From Cherax quadricarinatus (Eukaryota > Arthropoda > Malacostraca > Decapoda > Parastacidae): a stretch of 64,000 nucleotides of DNA. A program made the translations under genes and the position numbers. Positions 53,150-64,000 of the stretch are shown here, piece by piece. The notes beneath the pieces were generated by a model that was given only the letters and a program-made list of their open reading frames with translations, did no database searches and was not told where the DNA came from. Positions within the stretch are counted from its first letter, which is position 1. Each line of letters opens with the position of its first letter. The DNA lies in assembly GCF_038502225.1 (NCBI RefSeq), contig NC_091311.1, positions 28,922,352 through 28,986,351 on the forward strand, written 5' to 3'.

Positions 53150-54410
53150 AACGAGAGCTTTGCCTACCAGGCCACGGGCCACACCGGTGGAACATCCATA
53201 GTGTGCTGCTGCTCTACTCTATGTAACAGTTACATTGGATGAGAAAAGGTTTGCTGTTTCACTGTCATTATTGATCACACAGGATGGGCTGGGTCACTAC
53301 TGTAGCAATGACCATATCGTCAAGTTTTCCATCGCTGGCACCTTCATAGCTTTCCTTCCAGCAGAGCTCGGTGGGGGTTATGAGAGGAAATAGGGGAGAG
53401 GGAAGGCGGGGGAGAGGTGAAGGGGAAGAGATGAGAGGGGGAAGGAGAGGGAGGGGAGGGGAACACACTCGTGAGAAAAGCTAACGCATCGTAAACGTCG
53501 CTGGGATGTACTTTATTACTGGCGAGCAACGTCTTCCATAGTGCAGTATAAAGCCTTGCTAAATCCCCCTCCTCTCCCCTTACTCCCTCCCACCTTCCAT
53601 CTCCCCCTCCCCTCTCTCCCTCCTTTTCTCTCCCCTCCCTCATCTCCTCTCCCCTTCACTCCCTCATCTCTTCTCCCCTCACTCCCACCTCTCCTCTCCC
53701 CTCCCTCCTATCTTCTCCCCTCTTCTCAGTCCCTCCTCTCCCCCTCTCCCCACTCTTTCCTCTTACCCTCCCTCACTATCTCCTTTCCCCTCTCCCCTTA
53801 CTCCTTCCTCTCCCCTCCCCTCACTCTCTCCTCTACCCCTCCCCTCATTCCCTTCCTCCTCTCCTCTCCCTTCCCCTCATCCATTCATCTCCCCCTCTCC
53901 TTCCTATAATCTCCCTCTTCCCTCCTCCATTCTCTCTTCTCCTCCTCCTCCTCCCTACTTTCATCTCCCCATCTCTTCATTCTTCTTCTCTCCTCTTCAT
54001 TTTTCTATTATTACCCGCTCTCTTCCACTACACATATCCTATCACCCTTCACACTCACTTGCACCTCTCCTCGCCTCCCCTCACCTTTATTCTACCTCTA
54101 CCCGCCTCCCCTCACCCCCGCATCTACCGCACCCCGACTCTCCTCACCCCGTTGCGCCTCTCCCCTATTCTCAAGAACATTTTTACTGCTGCTGTTCACA
54201 ATGATTGAACACATGTAAGGTCTGACACCTTCTCTCGTCTCTTTTTACTCCTCATCCTATTTTCTTTTCCCCCTCTCCTCTCTTCTTCCCTCTCTCCCTT
54301 CTTTCTTCTTCCCTTCCACATCTCCTTTTATGACGCGTCCCACCTTTTATGCTGTCCATAATTCAGCAAATATTCTTAACACTATCAAAGCTACACGATT
54401 GAAACCGACA
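53150..54410. repeat. Pyrimidine-rich low-complexity region
   Basis: 53560-54330 is almost entirely CTCCCC/TTCTCT sequence, and 53380-53460 is its purine-rich counterpart. S/P/L-rich frames are artefacts. No gene seen. Confidence 0.75.
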
Positions 54411-54424
54411 CGTGGGTGTGTGTG

Positions 54425-55558
<1,134 letters not shown>

Positions 55559-55697
55559 ATTGAAGCTAAAACGTTGTATAGTTTTAAAATTAAGTTAAAC
55601 AAAAACATGAGTGGGTGTGGGTGGGTGCGAGTTGGACCTGACTGGCTTTGGCCATTGGATCTGATGCAGTGCTCCTTCCTTAAGTGGACGTGACTTA

Positions 55698-56845
55698 GAC
55701 CATAAAATACGTGCTAAAGGAATAACTGGGAACGTGGGGAGATGGATCTTCAACTTCCTAACAAATCGAACACAAAGAGTAGTGGCCAATAGAGTTAAAT
55801 CGGAGGCTGCCATAGTGAAGAGCTCTGTTCCACAAGGCACAGTACTCGCCCCCATCTTATTCCTCATCCTCATATCAGACATAGACAGAGATATACACCA
55901 CAGCACCGTATCATTCTTTGCGGATGATGCTAGGATCTGCATGAGGCTGTCAACTGCTGAGGACGCGGTTAACCTCCAAGAAGATATAAACAAAGTTTTC
56001 CAGTGGGCAACGGTAAACAATATGATGTTCAATGAGGACAAATTCCAACTACTCCGTTATGGAAAACTGGAGGAGATAATAACTAGAACAGAGTATACTA
56101 CTGACTCTGGCCATACAATAGGGCGGAAAAATAATGTAAGGGACCTGGGAATAGTAATGTCTGAGGATCTCACTTTCAAGGATCACAACAGTGCCACGAT
56201 CGCAAGTGCAAAGAAAATGATAGGATGGATAATGAGAACGTTCAAAACGAGAGATGCCAAGCCAATGATGATCCTTTTCAAATCACTTGTTCTCTCTAGG
56301 CTGGAATACTGCTGTACATTAACATCTCCATTCAAAGCAGGTGAAATTGCAGATCTAGAGAGTGTACAGAGATCCTTTACTACACGTATAAGCTCTGTCA
56401 AGCACCTTAACTACTGGGAACGCTTGGAAGCACTTGACTTGCACTCGTTGGAACGCAGGAGGGAGAGATATATCATAATCTACACTTGGAAAATCCTGGA
56501 AGGAATGGTCCCAAATCTGCACACAGAAATCACTCCCTACGAAAGTAAAAGACTGGGCAGGCGATGCAAAATGCCCTCAATTAAAAGTAGGGGCGCCATT
56601 GGTACACTAAGGGAAAACACCATAAGTGTCCGGGGCCCAAGACTGTTCAACAGCCTCCCATCAAGCATTAGGGGAATTGCCAATAAGCTCCTGGCTGCCT
56701 TCAAAAGAGAGTTGTGGCTCGTACGTTGGACTGCGTGCGGCCAGCAGTAACAGCCTGGTTGATCAGGCCCTGATCCATCGGGAGGCCTAGTCATGGACCG
56801 GGCCGCGGGGGCGTTGATCCCCGGAATAACCTCCAGGTAACCAGT
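55698..56845 (+). mobile_element. LINE family A copy A10
   Basis: 5' end in RT coding sequence (DHKIRAKGITGNVGRWIFNF), 3' end AATAACCTCCAGGTAACC. A deletion near 56710 removes part of the C-terminus (AAFKREL joined to WLVRWTACG). Confidence 0.9.
55734..56750 (+). CDS. Family A LINE reverse transcriptase, motif B to C-terminus
   Basis: 338 codons: SSVPQGTVLAPILFLILISD (30-49), catalytic FFADDARI (61-68), [58 protein letters not shown] and FNSLPSSIRGIANKLLAAFK. Motif A lies upstream of the truncation point. The assigned start is an internal GTG. Very close to the 454-codon copy, so both are probably young. Confidence 0.9.
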   Translation: MGRWIFNFLTNRTQRVVANRVKSEAAIVKSSVPQGTVLAPILFLILISDIDRDIHHSTVSFFADDARICMRLSTAEDAVNLQEDINKVFQWATVNNMMFNEDKFQLLRYGKLEEIITRTEYTTDSGHTIGRKNNVRDLGIVMSEDLTFKDHNSATIASAKKMIGWIMRTFKTRDAKPMMILFKSLVLSRLEYCCTLTSPFKAGEIADLESVQRSFTTRISSVKHLNYWERLEALDLHSLERRRERYIIIYTWKILEGMVPNLHTEITPYESKRLGRRCKMPSIKSRGAIGTLRENTISVRGPRLFNSLPSSIRGIANKLLAAFKRELWLVRWTACGQQ

Positions 56846-56919
56846 AGATAATTTGGACCTGCCTAGCATGGGCCAGTAGGCCAGATGCAGTGTTCCCTTT
56901 TTATCTTCTTATTGAATGT

Positions 56920-57418
56920 GTGTCTTTCCCTCCCTCCCTTCCTCCCACCCCCCTTCCTTCCTTCCTTCCTTTTATCTTCCTTCCCACACTCAATATTCAT
57001 CACAGTTTTCATCACTGTATTAACAGCCTAACACGGCACTAACATTTCCAGGCCGCAATATTTGCATGTACGAGGAACCTGAATTTGGCAAACTAAACAT
57101 TAATGAAATTAGCAGCTTTGACGTATTCAAATACTTTGAGAAACTGAATAATAACCATTCAAGTGGATCAGACAAGCCACATTCTAGAATTTTAAAAGAA
57201 CGTAAATACCTAAAGTAATATTAACCTTAATCAGAAGGCAAGTTGCCAAGCGGGTTAATGTTAATTTATGGTGAACAAATGGTGACTGTTATTAGGGATA
57301 AGATCATTAATTTTCTGGAACTTAGCAAGTTAATAACAGGAAACAAATGTGGATCTCGCGACGAAAGATCTTGATTAACTTATTTATTTAAATTATTTAT
57401 AAACATGGAACGAGAAAG
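56920..57418. other. Unassigned sequence
   Basis: (CCTT)n run at 56940-56985. The rest has no recognised gene or repeat. Confidence 0.4.
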
Positions 57419-57420
57419 TC

Positions 57421-57482
57421 CCATGGACCGGGTCGCGGGGGCGTTGACCCCCGGAATACCGTCCAGGTAGACTCCAGATAGG
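57421..57482 (+). mobile_element. LINE family A 3' end fragment
   Basis: CATGGACCGGGTCGCGGGGG, GACCCCCGGAATACC and CCAGGTAGACTCC. Confidence 0.7.
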
Positions 57483-58064
57483 TTCCACTTGAGATATGAG
57501 GGTATGATATGTCCCCCCCGCTGCTGCTGCTCCTTTCTCCGGCAGTGACCGGAGGGAGAGGAGTCGGGAGAGCACCTTTACCGTCCTTGATTGAAACATC
57601 TAAATAACAGATGAAAGTCATTAATCTAGATAAAAGTATATACTTCCCTCCTAAGTATTCCCTCCTCACCTCTCTCCTTCACTCTCAACTATGAAAATGG
57701 GGAAAGTTTTCATAACAGGAAAAAAAAATAACATGAACCGTGCTGGTTTTACCTTGGCAATGGGATGTCAAAAAACAAAGGAAGAAGCAGCAACAACAGA
57801 AGGAGAAAAGAGAGGAGAAAAATATTGAAAAAATGTTCATTAATGCAGCATGATAATATAAAATTCGAGAAGGGAAATACAGAAAAAAATTAAGTAAAAC
57901 AAATAAACAGAAACGGAGTTTTCTTACGCTTTTTTTTTTGCCAGGTGTTTTATATATGATTAGCGTCGCGCAGGTGTGAAGAGATTTTTTCAAATTATTA
58001 ATCCTGGATGATTAATTAATAGTTCAGAATAACCCAGGGAAACTACGCAGTATAGCTCATTTTA

Positions 58065-58195
58065 TGTTCTTCCCCAGGATGCGACCTAGAACACCTAGCT
58101 AATTTTTAGGTATCTATTAACTGTTAGGAAACAGGGGCAGCAGGTGTTAGGACACATGCCCGTATGTTTCTTCATCAGAGGATTCGAGTATTTAT
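58065..58195 (-). mobile_element. tRNA-derived SINE fragment, inverted
   Basis: CCCCAGGATGCGACCTAGAA, ACAGGGGCAGCAGGTGTTAG and a decayed B box near 58175. Confidence 0.6.
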
Positions 58196-58448
58196 TTCGG
58201 ATATGGGCCATATGCCCTTCCACGCAGGTGTGGTAGGTGTGGCGCGTCATCTGTAGACACTGGCTGTTACTGCAAGCTTTCCGACACTTGTACGTTCAAA
58301 CTCAGGGAAATGAGAAAAAAAAATGAGCTTCGCAGTAGGCCTACTGGCACATGTTTTAACCACTTCTACCCACTCTCGCCCAAATGTCTGCCCAACCCCT
58401 ATCCACTCTTCGACCACATACTCTCAAACACAAACTCACAAATTACTG

Positions 58449-58452
<4 letters not shown>

Positions 58453-58486
<34 letters not shown>
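58453..58486. repeat. (AC)n microsatellite
   Basis: About 16 AC units. Confidence 0.9.
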
Positions 58487-58488
<2 letters not shown>

Positions 58489-58699
58489 CTGAGAAGCATA
58501 CACGACGCAGGATGAGCACGTTAACGTAATGTTAAGAGCGCCCAGGAGCTGGAGCTCAACACCGGCTAACTCAGCTAGGGGAAAACACTGCCGACCACCG
58601 ACCTGCCTGTCAAGTTACACGACCCCATCACGACCCACGAGGAATGACAGATGTGAGACAGGAACATTTTCACACATATTTGCTAATGGACCCTGAGAT

Positions 58700-58850
58700 G
58701 CGGAGGCTCAGTGGGGGAAGAGGAAGGAGGGAGTCGTTCAGGGGATGGGAGGAGAGGTAGAAAGGGATAGGGGCTGAGGGGGGATACTTGTTGGGGGAGG
58801 GCGGGAGGGAGGGGGAAGAGGACAACAGGGAGGGGAGGCCAAGCAACAGC
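58700..58850 (+). repeat. G-rich tract with G-quadruplex potential
   Basis: Contains five runs of three or more G at 58793-58815 separated by single bases. P/S/L-rich minus-strand frames are compositional. Confidence 0.8.
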
Positions 58851-59150
58851 GGCACCTTCAAAGACTGAGAAACAAAAATGATCCCGCACTTTACGACCAA
58901 TTTTGTCAAGCGACACTGCCAAATTTGCATTACCCTCCCCAAGAATCACCCCCATCTACCTACCTCCTCAGCTCTTTGTAGCTTTCATATCTACTGAACC
59001 CATAGTATAATGCTTGACTTACCGAAGTCTCTGTTCAACCTGACACATTTAATTGCGTCATGTATATAACCCATCTTGTGTGATGGAATATAACATGGAA
59101 ACGGCAGTCAAGTGGCAGCTGTAGAGAGTATTGTGTATTAAATAAAACAA

Positions 59151-59152
<2 letters not shown>

Positions 59153-59198
<46 letters not shown>
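59153..59198. repeat. (CT)n microsatellite
   Basis: About 23 CT units. Confidence 0.95.
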
Positions 59199-59200
<2 letters not shown>

Positions 59201-59427
59201 CCGTCCCCAAGCGCCGCCCCTTCTCTCTCCACCTCACAAATTTCCCTCAACTTTAGAGCCAATTACGAGAGTGACATTTATGTATTTGCATTTTATATAC
59301 TTAACACAGTGTTGCTAGTTAGGCACTGACATACTCCCTCCAGTATTTTTCCTCTCTCGCTCTGTTCACTCTCAAGTTTCTCTCTCGCTCTTTTCCCTCC
59401 CTCTGTTCTCTCCTGTTCTCTCTCTTG

Positions 59428-59760
59428 CCAGTTCAACCGAACAGTGATGGATATGTGGGCAAACGGGCCACCAGAGCTAACAACTTAGTTAACAGAGGAA
59501 GCACCAGACAATACACAAATAACCCGCACATAAAAGACAGAAGCTTACGACGACGTTTCGGTCCGACTTGGACCATTGACAAAGTCACACTAACAGAGGT
59601 GGAGCCGTAAGCTTCTGTCTTTTATGTGCGGGTTATTTGTGTATCGTTCCAGTCACGGTATTGTGCCTTTTTGTTATTTAAGCACCAGACAAGCCTGGCC
59701 CAGGGCCGGGCTGCGGGATTTGTAAAACTCTCAAAATCCACTAAAGCCATATCAAAGATG
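59428..59760 (+). mobile_element. LINE family D 3' end split by a small foldback
   Basis: ACAGTGATGGATATGTGGGC and ACGGGCCACCAGAGC to the left, AGCCTGGCCCAGGGCCGGGC and AAACTCTCAAAATCCACTAA to the right of an insert at 59512-59679. Confidence 0.7.
59512..59679. mobile_element. 168-bp PLE-like foldback with 13-bp target-site duplication
   Basis: AAGCACCAGACAA at 59499-59511 is repeated at 59680-59692. TACACAAATAACCCGCACAT to AGCTTACG is mirrored by CGTAAGCT to TTATTTGTGTA. The right end is extended by TCGTTCCAGTCACGGTATTG. The minus strand has GGTCCAAGTCGGACC then GAAACGTC, matching the 3' half of the hammerhead core. Confidence 0.8.
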
Positions 59761-60232
59761 TACATATCCCACATTAGATCCATAACTGATCTTGCTCCAC
59801 CTACGGTAACATTAGCTAAAGAAAAATTTCTTCGCTTCATGGAGCTATGAAACCCCTCAGAATTATTCTTGACTGCACTACGATTACCATAAACCTTTAA
59901 CATGAGGAAAGATCATGGTATTCCTATTAACAGTGAAAGGATAATTAAATAAACGCTCTTCTTGGTACTAATTGTTAAGAAATGAACCAGTCATTGTCAC
60001 AGTATCTCTTGTGAAATGTCTACAAGCAGATTAATGTATATTCAAATAGATTGCAAAAAATTGCAATTATATTAAATTCTATAACTTACGTGAACTGTAT
60101 CACTATACTGGAGCATTTTACCGCTTCAGGAAGGTGTTTGCATTTAATTCCACATCTCTCACAGTTCCTTCCAAGAAGCTCATAGCTAGTAATCCCGTCC
60201 TTAGATCAAGAAGAAATTTCTACCTTGAGGGT

Positions 60233-60445
60233 GTTCCGGGGATCAACGCCCCCGCGGCTCGGTTCCCGACCAGGCCTTCCGGTGGATCAGGCTGTTACTG
60301 TTGGTCGCACGAAATCTAACGCACTGACTTTAGTTATCCATCCAGTTCCCTCTGCATGATGGAAGGTTGTTGAATTGTCTTAGGCTCCATACACTTCCTG
60401 TGTTTTCTCTAGTGTACTAATGGCAATCCCAGGTTTTCACTGTTA
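60233..60445 (-). mobile_element. LINE family A 3' end inserted in the family I relic
   Basis: GTTCCGGGGATCAACGCCCC to GGCAATCCCAGGTTTTCAC, with a deletion in the 3' UTR. Confidence 0.65.
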
Positions 60446-60724
60446 TTAAGAAGATATATCTAAGCGTATGTATCTAAACACGAGTTTACTGACACGACTG
60501 TCTTCTCTTGTTGCCACCTCACGAAGAATTATGGCAACGATGTTGAGTTAGGTAAGAAAATTAACAATGAACTACTATAAAACAAGCTGGATTGTTTACC
60601 ATCCTAATGACATTAAAACTAACTCATTAATCCTTGATCACTGCTGATTTTATCACTGAAGGCACTTGACTAACATAGTGAATCTAACGGAAATGCTCGT
60701 TGGGTTAACCAGGTACAGATATTA

Positions 60725-60798
60725 AAGAGAGAGAGAGAGAGCGGTCATAGAGAGAGCCACTAGAGCTAGAGAGGTATATTTCTACACCATAGAAAGGT

Positions 60799-60830
<32 letters not shown>
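60725..60830. repeat. Interrupted (GA)n
   Basis: (GA)n at 60726-60741 and 60797-60828 with degenerate GAGAG between. Confidence 0.9.
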
Positions 60831-60832
<2 letters not shown>

Positions 60833-61284
60833 TAAATGTTCAATTCTTTCGGATTCCATTTCACAGTGAATTACTCTGATATGAAAAATATGATAAATTA
60901 TTCAAAGAAATAAGTACTTTGAAGGGAGAAATGGAATACATTATTTGTCTGGGCCAAGCACTGCAAATAATATTAGGAGAGAAATAAAGAATGAATCTGA
61001 ATGTCATAGGAATGCAGTTTGAAACCTGAACAGACTTATCACTCACTACGATAACATGAACCTAGATAAGCATATTTACAGAGTAATATGTTATGTAAAC
61101 AGACTGATATAGTAGCTAGGCTTAGGTTGGTACACAAACGATGATCGAACTAAATGCAAAGTATGTGATCAGGCCTTGGTAACTTTCTCGAACGTTGTGC
61201 GGGTGAGTTAAACTTGCCTAGCATGGGCCAGTAGGCCTACTAGTAGACTCAAGCATTTTAGTAAGCTTTAAAAATCTGTCAGAC

Positions 61285-61880
61285 TAACATACAAACTGAC
61301 GGAGCAATGGTTTCAAGTTAGAAAAAATCAGATTCAGGAAGGGGAAAGCACTGGTTTAGTAATAGAGTTGTGGATGAGTGGAGCAAACTCCCAAGTATCG
61401 TCATAGAAGCTAAAACGTTGTGTAGTTTTAAAACTAGGTTAGATAAAAACATGAGTGTGTTACCTGGAGGTTATTCCGGGGGATCAACGCCCCCGCGGCC
61501 CGGTCCATGACCAGGCATTCCGGTGGATCAGGGCCTGATCAACCAGGCTGTTACTGCTGGCCGCACGCAGTCCAACGTACGAGCCACAGCCCGACTGATC
61601 CGGCACTGACTTTAGGTATCTGTCCAGCTCTCTCTTGAAGGCAGCCAGGGGTTTAGTGGTAATTCCCCTAATGCTTGATGGGAGGCTGTTGAGGTGTGGG
61701 TGGGTGTGAACTGGACCTGACTAGCTTGTGCTAGTAGGTCTGATGCCGTGCTCCTTCCTTAAGTGGATGTGAACTGGACCTGACTAAGTTGAGTCAGTGG
61801 CATAAGCCGGTAGGCGACTTGAACCTGCATCGCATGGGCCAGTAGGCCCGCTGCTGAGTTCCTTCTTATGTTCTTATATG
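61285..61880 (+). mobile_element. LINE family C 3' end split by a family A 3' end
   Basis: Coding tail 61285-61458 (AGTTAGAAAAAATCAGATTC, GTTGTGGATGAGTGGAGCAA) resumes at 61694 (GTGTGGGTGGGTGTGAACTG) and ends CTTCTTATGTTCTTAT. The insert 61459-61693 is family A, minus strand. Confidence 0.8.
61459..61693 (-). mobile_element. LINE family A 3' end nested in family C
   Basis: TTACCTGGAGGTTATTCCGG to GATGGGAGGCTGTTGA. GTG bases flank both sides but are too short to call a duplication. Confidence 0.8.
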
Positions 61881-62099
61881 CCAGGCCTACAGCGGCGCTG
61901 TTACGTGCTTGTGTTTCCCGTCCACACCACCTTGTGAGGGGCGAAGTCAGCTTACCTAAGAGAAAGCAGCCGAGGTGCTAACCTTCTCCGGGATGTTAAT
62001 TAACTTGCGACCACGTGTGAAAGACCCTTGTAGACTCTTGTTGTGTTTAGGGTGTTGTGATGGAAGGTGCAGTGATGCAGGGCAGTGGTTAAGTGTTTT

Positions 62100-63408
62100 T
62101 ATGATGGTTAGTGGTGGAGGGTGTAGTGGTGGAGGATGTAGAGGTGGATGGTGTAGAGCTGGAGGGTGTGGTAATGGAGGGTGTAGAAGTGGAGGGTGTA
62201 GAAGTGGAGGGTGTAGAAGTGGAGGGTGTAGAAGTGGAGGGTGTAGAGGTGGAGGGTGTAGAGGTGGAGGGTGTAGTGGTGTAGAGGTGGAAGGTGTAGA
62301 GGTGGAGGGTGTAGTGGTGGAAGGTGTAGAGATGGAGGGTGTAGTGGTGGAGGGTGTAGAGGTGGAGGGTGTAGTGGTGGAGGGTGTAGTGGTGGAGGGT
62401 GTAGTGGTGGAGGGTGTAGAAGTGGGGATGCAGAGATGGAGGGTGTAGTGGTGGAGAGTGTAGAGGTGAAGGATGTAGTGGTGGAGAGTGTAGTGGTGGA
62501 GGGTGTAGAGGTGGAGGGTGTAGTAGTGGGGGATACAATGGTGGTGTAAAGGTGGAGGGTGTAGTGGTGGAGAGTGTAGAGGTGGAGGGTGTAGTGGTGG
62601 AGGGTGTAGAGGTGGATGGTGTAGTGGTGTAGTGGTGGAGGGTGCAGTGGTGAAGGGTGTAGAGGTGGAGGGTGTGATGGTGGAGAATGTAGTGGTGTAG
62701 TGGTGGAGATTGTAGAGGTAGAGGGTGTAGTGGTGGAGGATGTAGTGGTGGTGTAGAGGTGGAAGGTGTAGAGGTGGAGGGTGTAGTGGTGGAAGGTGTA
62801 GAGGTGGAGGGTGTAGTGGTGGAGAGTGTAGAAGTGGGGATGCAGAGATGGAGGGTGTAGTGGTGGAGGGTGTAGTGGTGGAGGGTGTAGTGGTGGAGGG
62901 TGTAGTGGTGGAGGGTGTAGTGGTGGAAGGTGTAGTGGTGGAGGGTGTAGTGGTGGAAGGTGTAGTGGTGGAGGGTGTAGTGGTGGAGGGTGTAGTGGTG
63001 GAGGGTGTAGAGGTGGAAGGTGTAGAGGTGGAGGGTGTAGTGGTGGAGGGTGTAGTGGTGGAGGGTGTAGAGGTGGAGGGTGTAGTAGTGGGGGATACAA
63101 TGATGGTGTAAAGGTGGAGGGTGTAGTGGTGGAGGGTGTAGAGGTAGAGGGTGTAGTGGTGGAGGGTGTAGAGGTGGATGGTGTAGTGGTGGAGGGTGTA
63201 GAGGTGGATGGTGTAGTGGTGGAGGGTGTAGAGGTGGATGGTGTAGTGGTGGAGGGTGTAGTGGTGAAGGGTGTAGAGATGGAGGGTGTGATAGTGGAGA
63301 ATGTAGTGGTGGAGGGTGTAGTGGTGGAGAGTGTAGAAGTGGAGGGTATAGTGGTGGAGGTTGTAGAGGTAGAGGGCGTATAGGTGTAGGGTGTAGTGGT
63401 GGAGAGTG
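62100..63408 (+). repeat. 15-bp minisatellite, about 87 units
   Basis: Consensus GTAGTGGTGGAGGGT with frequent GTAGAGGTGGAGGGT variants and a few indels. Because 15 is a multiple of three it gives long open frames on both strands (VVEGV on plus; LHPPP, LYTLH and TPSTS on minus). A block with GGGGATGCAGAGATGGAGGG recurs at 62425 and 62835, showing higher-order duplication. Confidence 0.95.
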
Positions 63409-63409
63409 T

Positions 63410-63560
63410 ATAATCAGGTCCAACTTACACCCACCCACACCCACTCATGTATTTATCTAACCTATTTTTAAAACTACACAACGTTTTAGCCTCTATAACT
63501 GTACTCGGGAGTTTGTTCCACTCATCCACAACTCTATTACCAAACCAGTGCTTTCCTATA
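63410..63560 (-). mobile_element. LINE family C coding-tail fragment, inverted
   Basis: CAGGTCCAACTTACACCCAC to AACCAGTGCTTTCCTATA, the reverse complement of the family C tail. It abuts the 15-bp minisatellite. Confidence 0.8.
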
Positions 63561-63896
63561 TTATTATAATCAAAGAAAGCGCTAAACCGACAAGGGTCAT
63601 GCAGCGAGGAAGTGGAGAGTATAATAAAAATGGTTAAGTGACTACGATAAGATTATCATTAGTATCATTATTATCATTATCATTATCAAAAGTATCATTT
63701 AATGTTGTTGTTGAGGGTAGTACAGGACGCAGTGCTGGGAGGTAATGAAGGTTTCACTTATCCAGTTTATCATTTTTCCTCGCAGTTGCGATGACGTTGT
63801 AGTGTAATGGCATAAAGTAGCAACTAAAGTGGCGGAGAGAGAGGGTGATGGTGTATGGTAGGGGTGGAGGTGAGTAGTGATGGAGGGCGATGCTGT

Positions 63897-63900
<4 letters not shown>
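63561..63900. other. Unassigned sequence with short dispersed motif
   Basis: TTATAATCAAAGAAAGCGCT near 63563 repeats the motif at 51830. The rest has no recognised gene. Confidence 0.4.
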
Positions 63901-63973
<73 letters not shown>

Positions 63974-64000
63974 GGAGAGAGAGATAGGGAGAGAGAGATA
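63901..64000. repeat. (GA)n microsatellite at the window end
   Basis: About 35 GA units, then GATAGGGA variants. It continues past the window. Confidence 0.95.

Larger units (their letters stand above)
59830..61200 (+). pseudogene. Decayed LINE with RNase H (family I, copy 2), interrupted
   Basis: ATGAAACCCCTCAGAATTAT, TTAAGAAATGAACCAGTCAT, CCTTCCAAGAAGCTCATAGC, CTCTTGTTGCCACCTCACG and TTCGGATTCCATTTCACAGT align in order with copy 1 (1395-2577). Family A 3' sequence (60233-60445) and (GA)n tracts interrupt it. No frame is intact. Confidence 0.65.

Noticed and set aside
53344..53909. Pro/Leu/Ser-rich and Gly/Glu/Arg-rich frames
   Set aside because: CT-rich simple sequence and its purine-rich counterpart, without domains.
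62089..63444. 451- and 330-codon minus-strand frames with LHPPP and LYTLH repeats
   Set aside because: The 15-bp minisatellite keeps every frame open. No non-repeat domain is attached.

Overview
The window is eukaryotic and made almost entirely of repeats. It holds no convincing host gene, no rRNA and no standalone tRNA. The mix is long (CA)n, (TA)n, (ATT)n and (GA)n microsatellites, several lineages of CR1/Jockey-like LINEs, Penelope-like elements (PLEs) with GIY-YIG nuclease and hammerhead-type motifs, tRNA-derived SINEs and TA-flanked MITEs. That mix suggests a decapod crustacean, possibly a crayfish. The assignment rests on recalled repeat character, since there is no host coding sequence to test it.

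LINE family names used here are local labels. Family A has RT motif C FADDTRI and a GC-rich 3' end built on CTCCAGGTAAC. Family B has FADDVK and a 3' end that runs into (AC)n. Family C has FADDTKL and a 3' end of TTCTTATG repeats. Family D is an A relative seen only as 3' ends. Family I is a decayed LINE with an RNase H domain. Every copy is 5'-truncated, frameshifted or interrupted.

Layout: 1-5.0 kb has old LINE relics (A-like RT, family I, an endonuclease fragment) and a PLE foldback. 5-11 kb is mostly unassigned AT-rich or pyrimidine-rich DNA with a foldback repeat and tRNA-like repeats. 11.2-13.8 kb is a B/A/B LINE block joined through (GT)n. 15.1-18.9 kb holds a family C LINE with a nested A, TA-rich DNA with a MITE having perfect 38-bp terminal inverted repeats, and another A copy. 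19.1-21.7 kb is a 32-bp satellite of about 83 units. 22.5-28.4 kb is a cluster of PLE foldbacks, including a 1.2-kb palindrome with two head-to-head GIY-YIG genes. 28.7-31.4 kb is mostly unassigned. 31.4-42.8 kb mixes SINEs, microsatellites, B LINEs and the longest RT ORF (454 codons, family A). 44.0-45.2 kb has two TA-flanked MITEs and a hairpin. 45.2-47.9 kb is a GGT/AGT/GAT array. 49-57 kb has further A, B and C LINEs, several nested. 59.4-61.9 kb has a second family I relic cut by an A insertion, and a family C copy. 62.1-63.4 kb is a 15-bp minisatellite, and the window ends in (GA)n.

The most interesting system is the PLE-derived foldback group. Palindromic units without RT end in outward-facing hammerhead-type motifs, have TATA-like boxes upstream, and are flanked by 10-13 bp target-site duplications. 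One unit carries the GIY-YIG endonuclease domain on both arms. Also notable are the satellite with AP-1/Maf-like sites in its unit and the repeated joining of LINE fragments at GT microsatellites.
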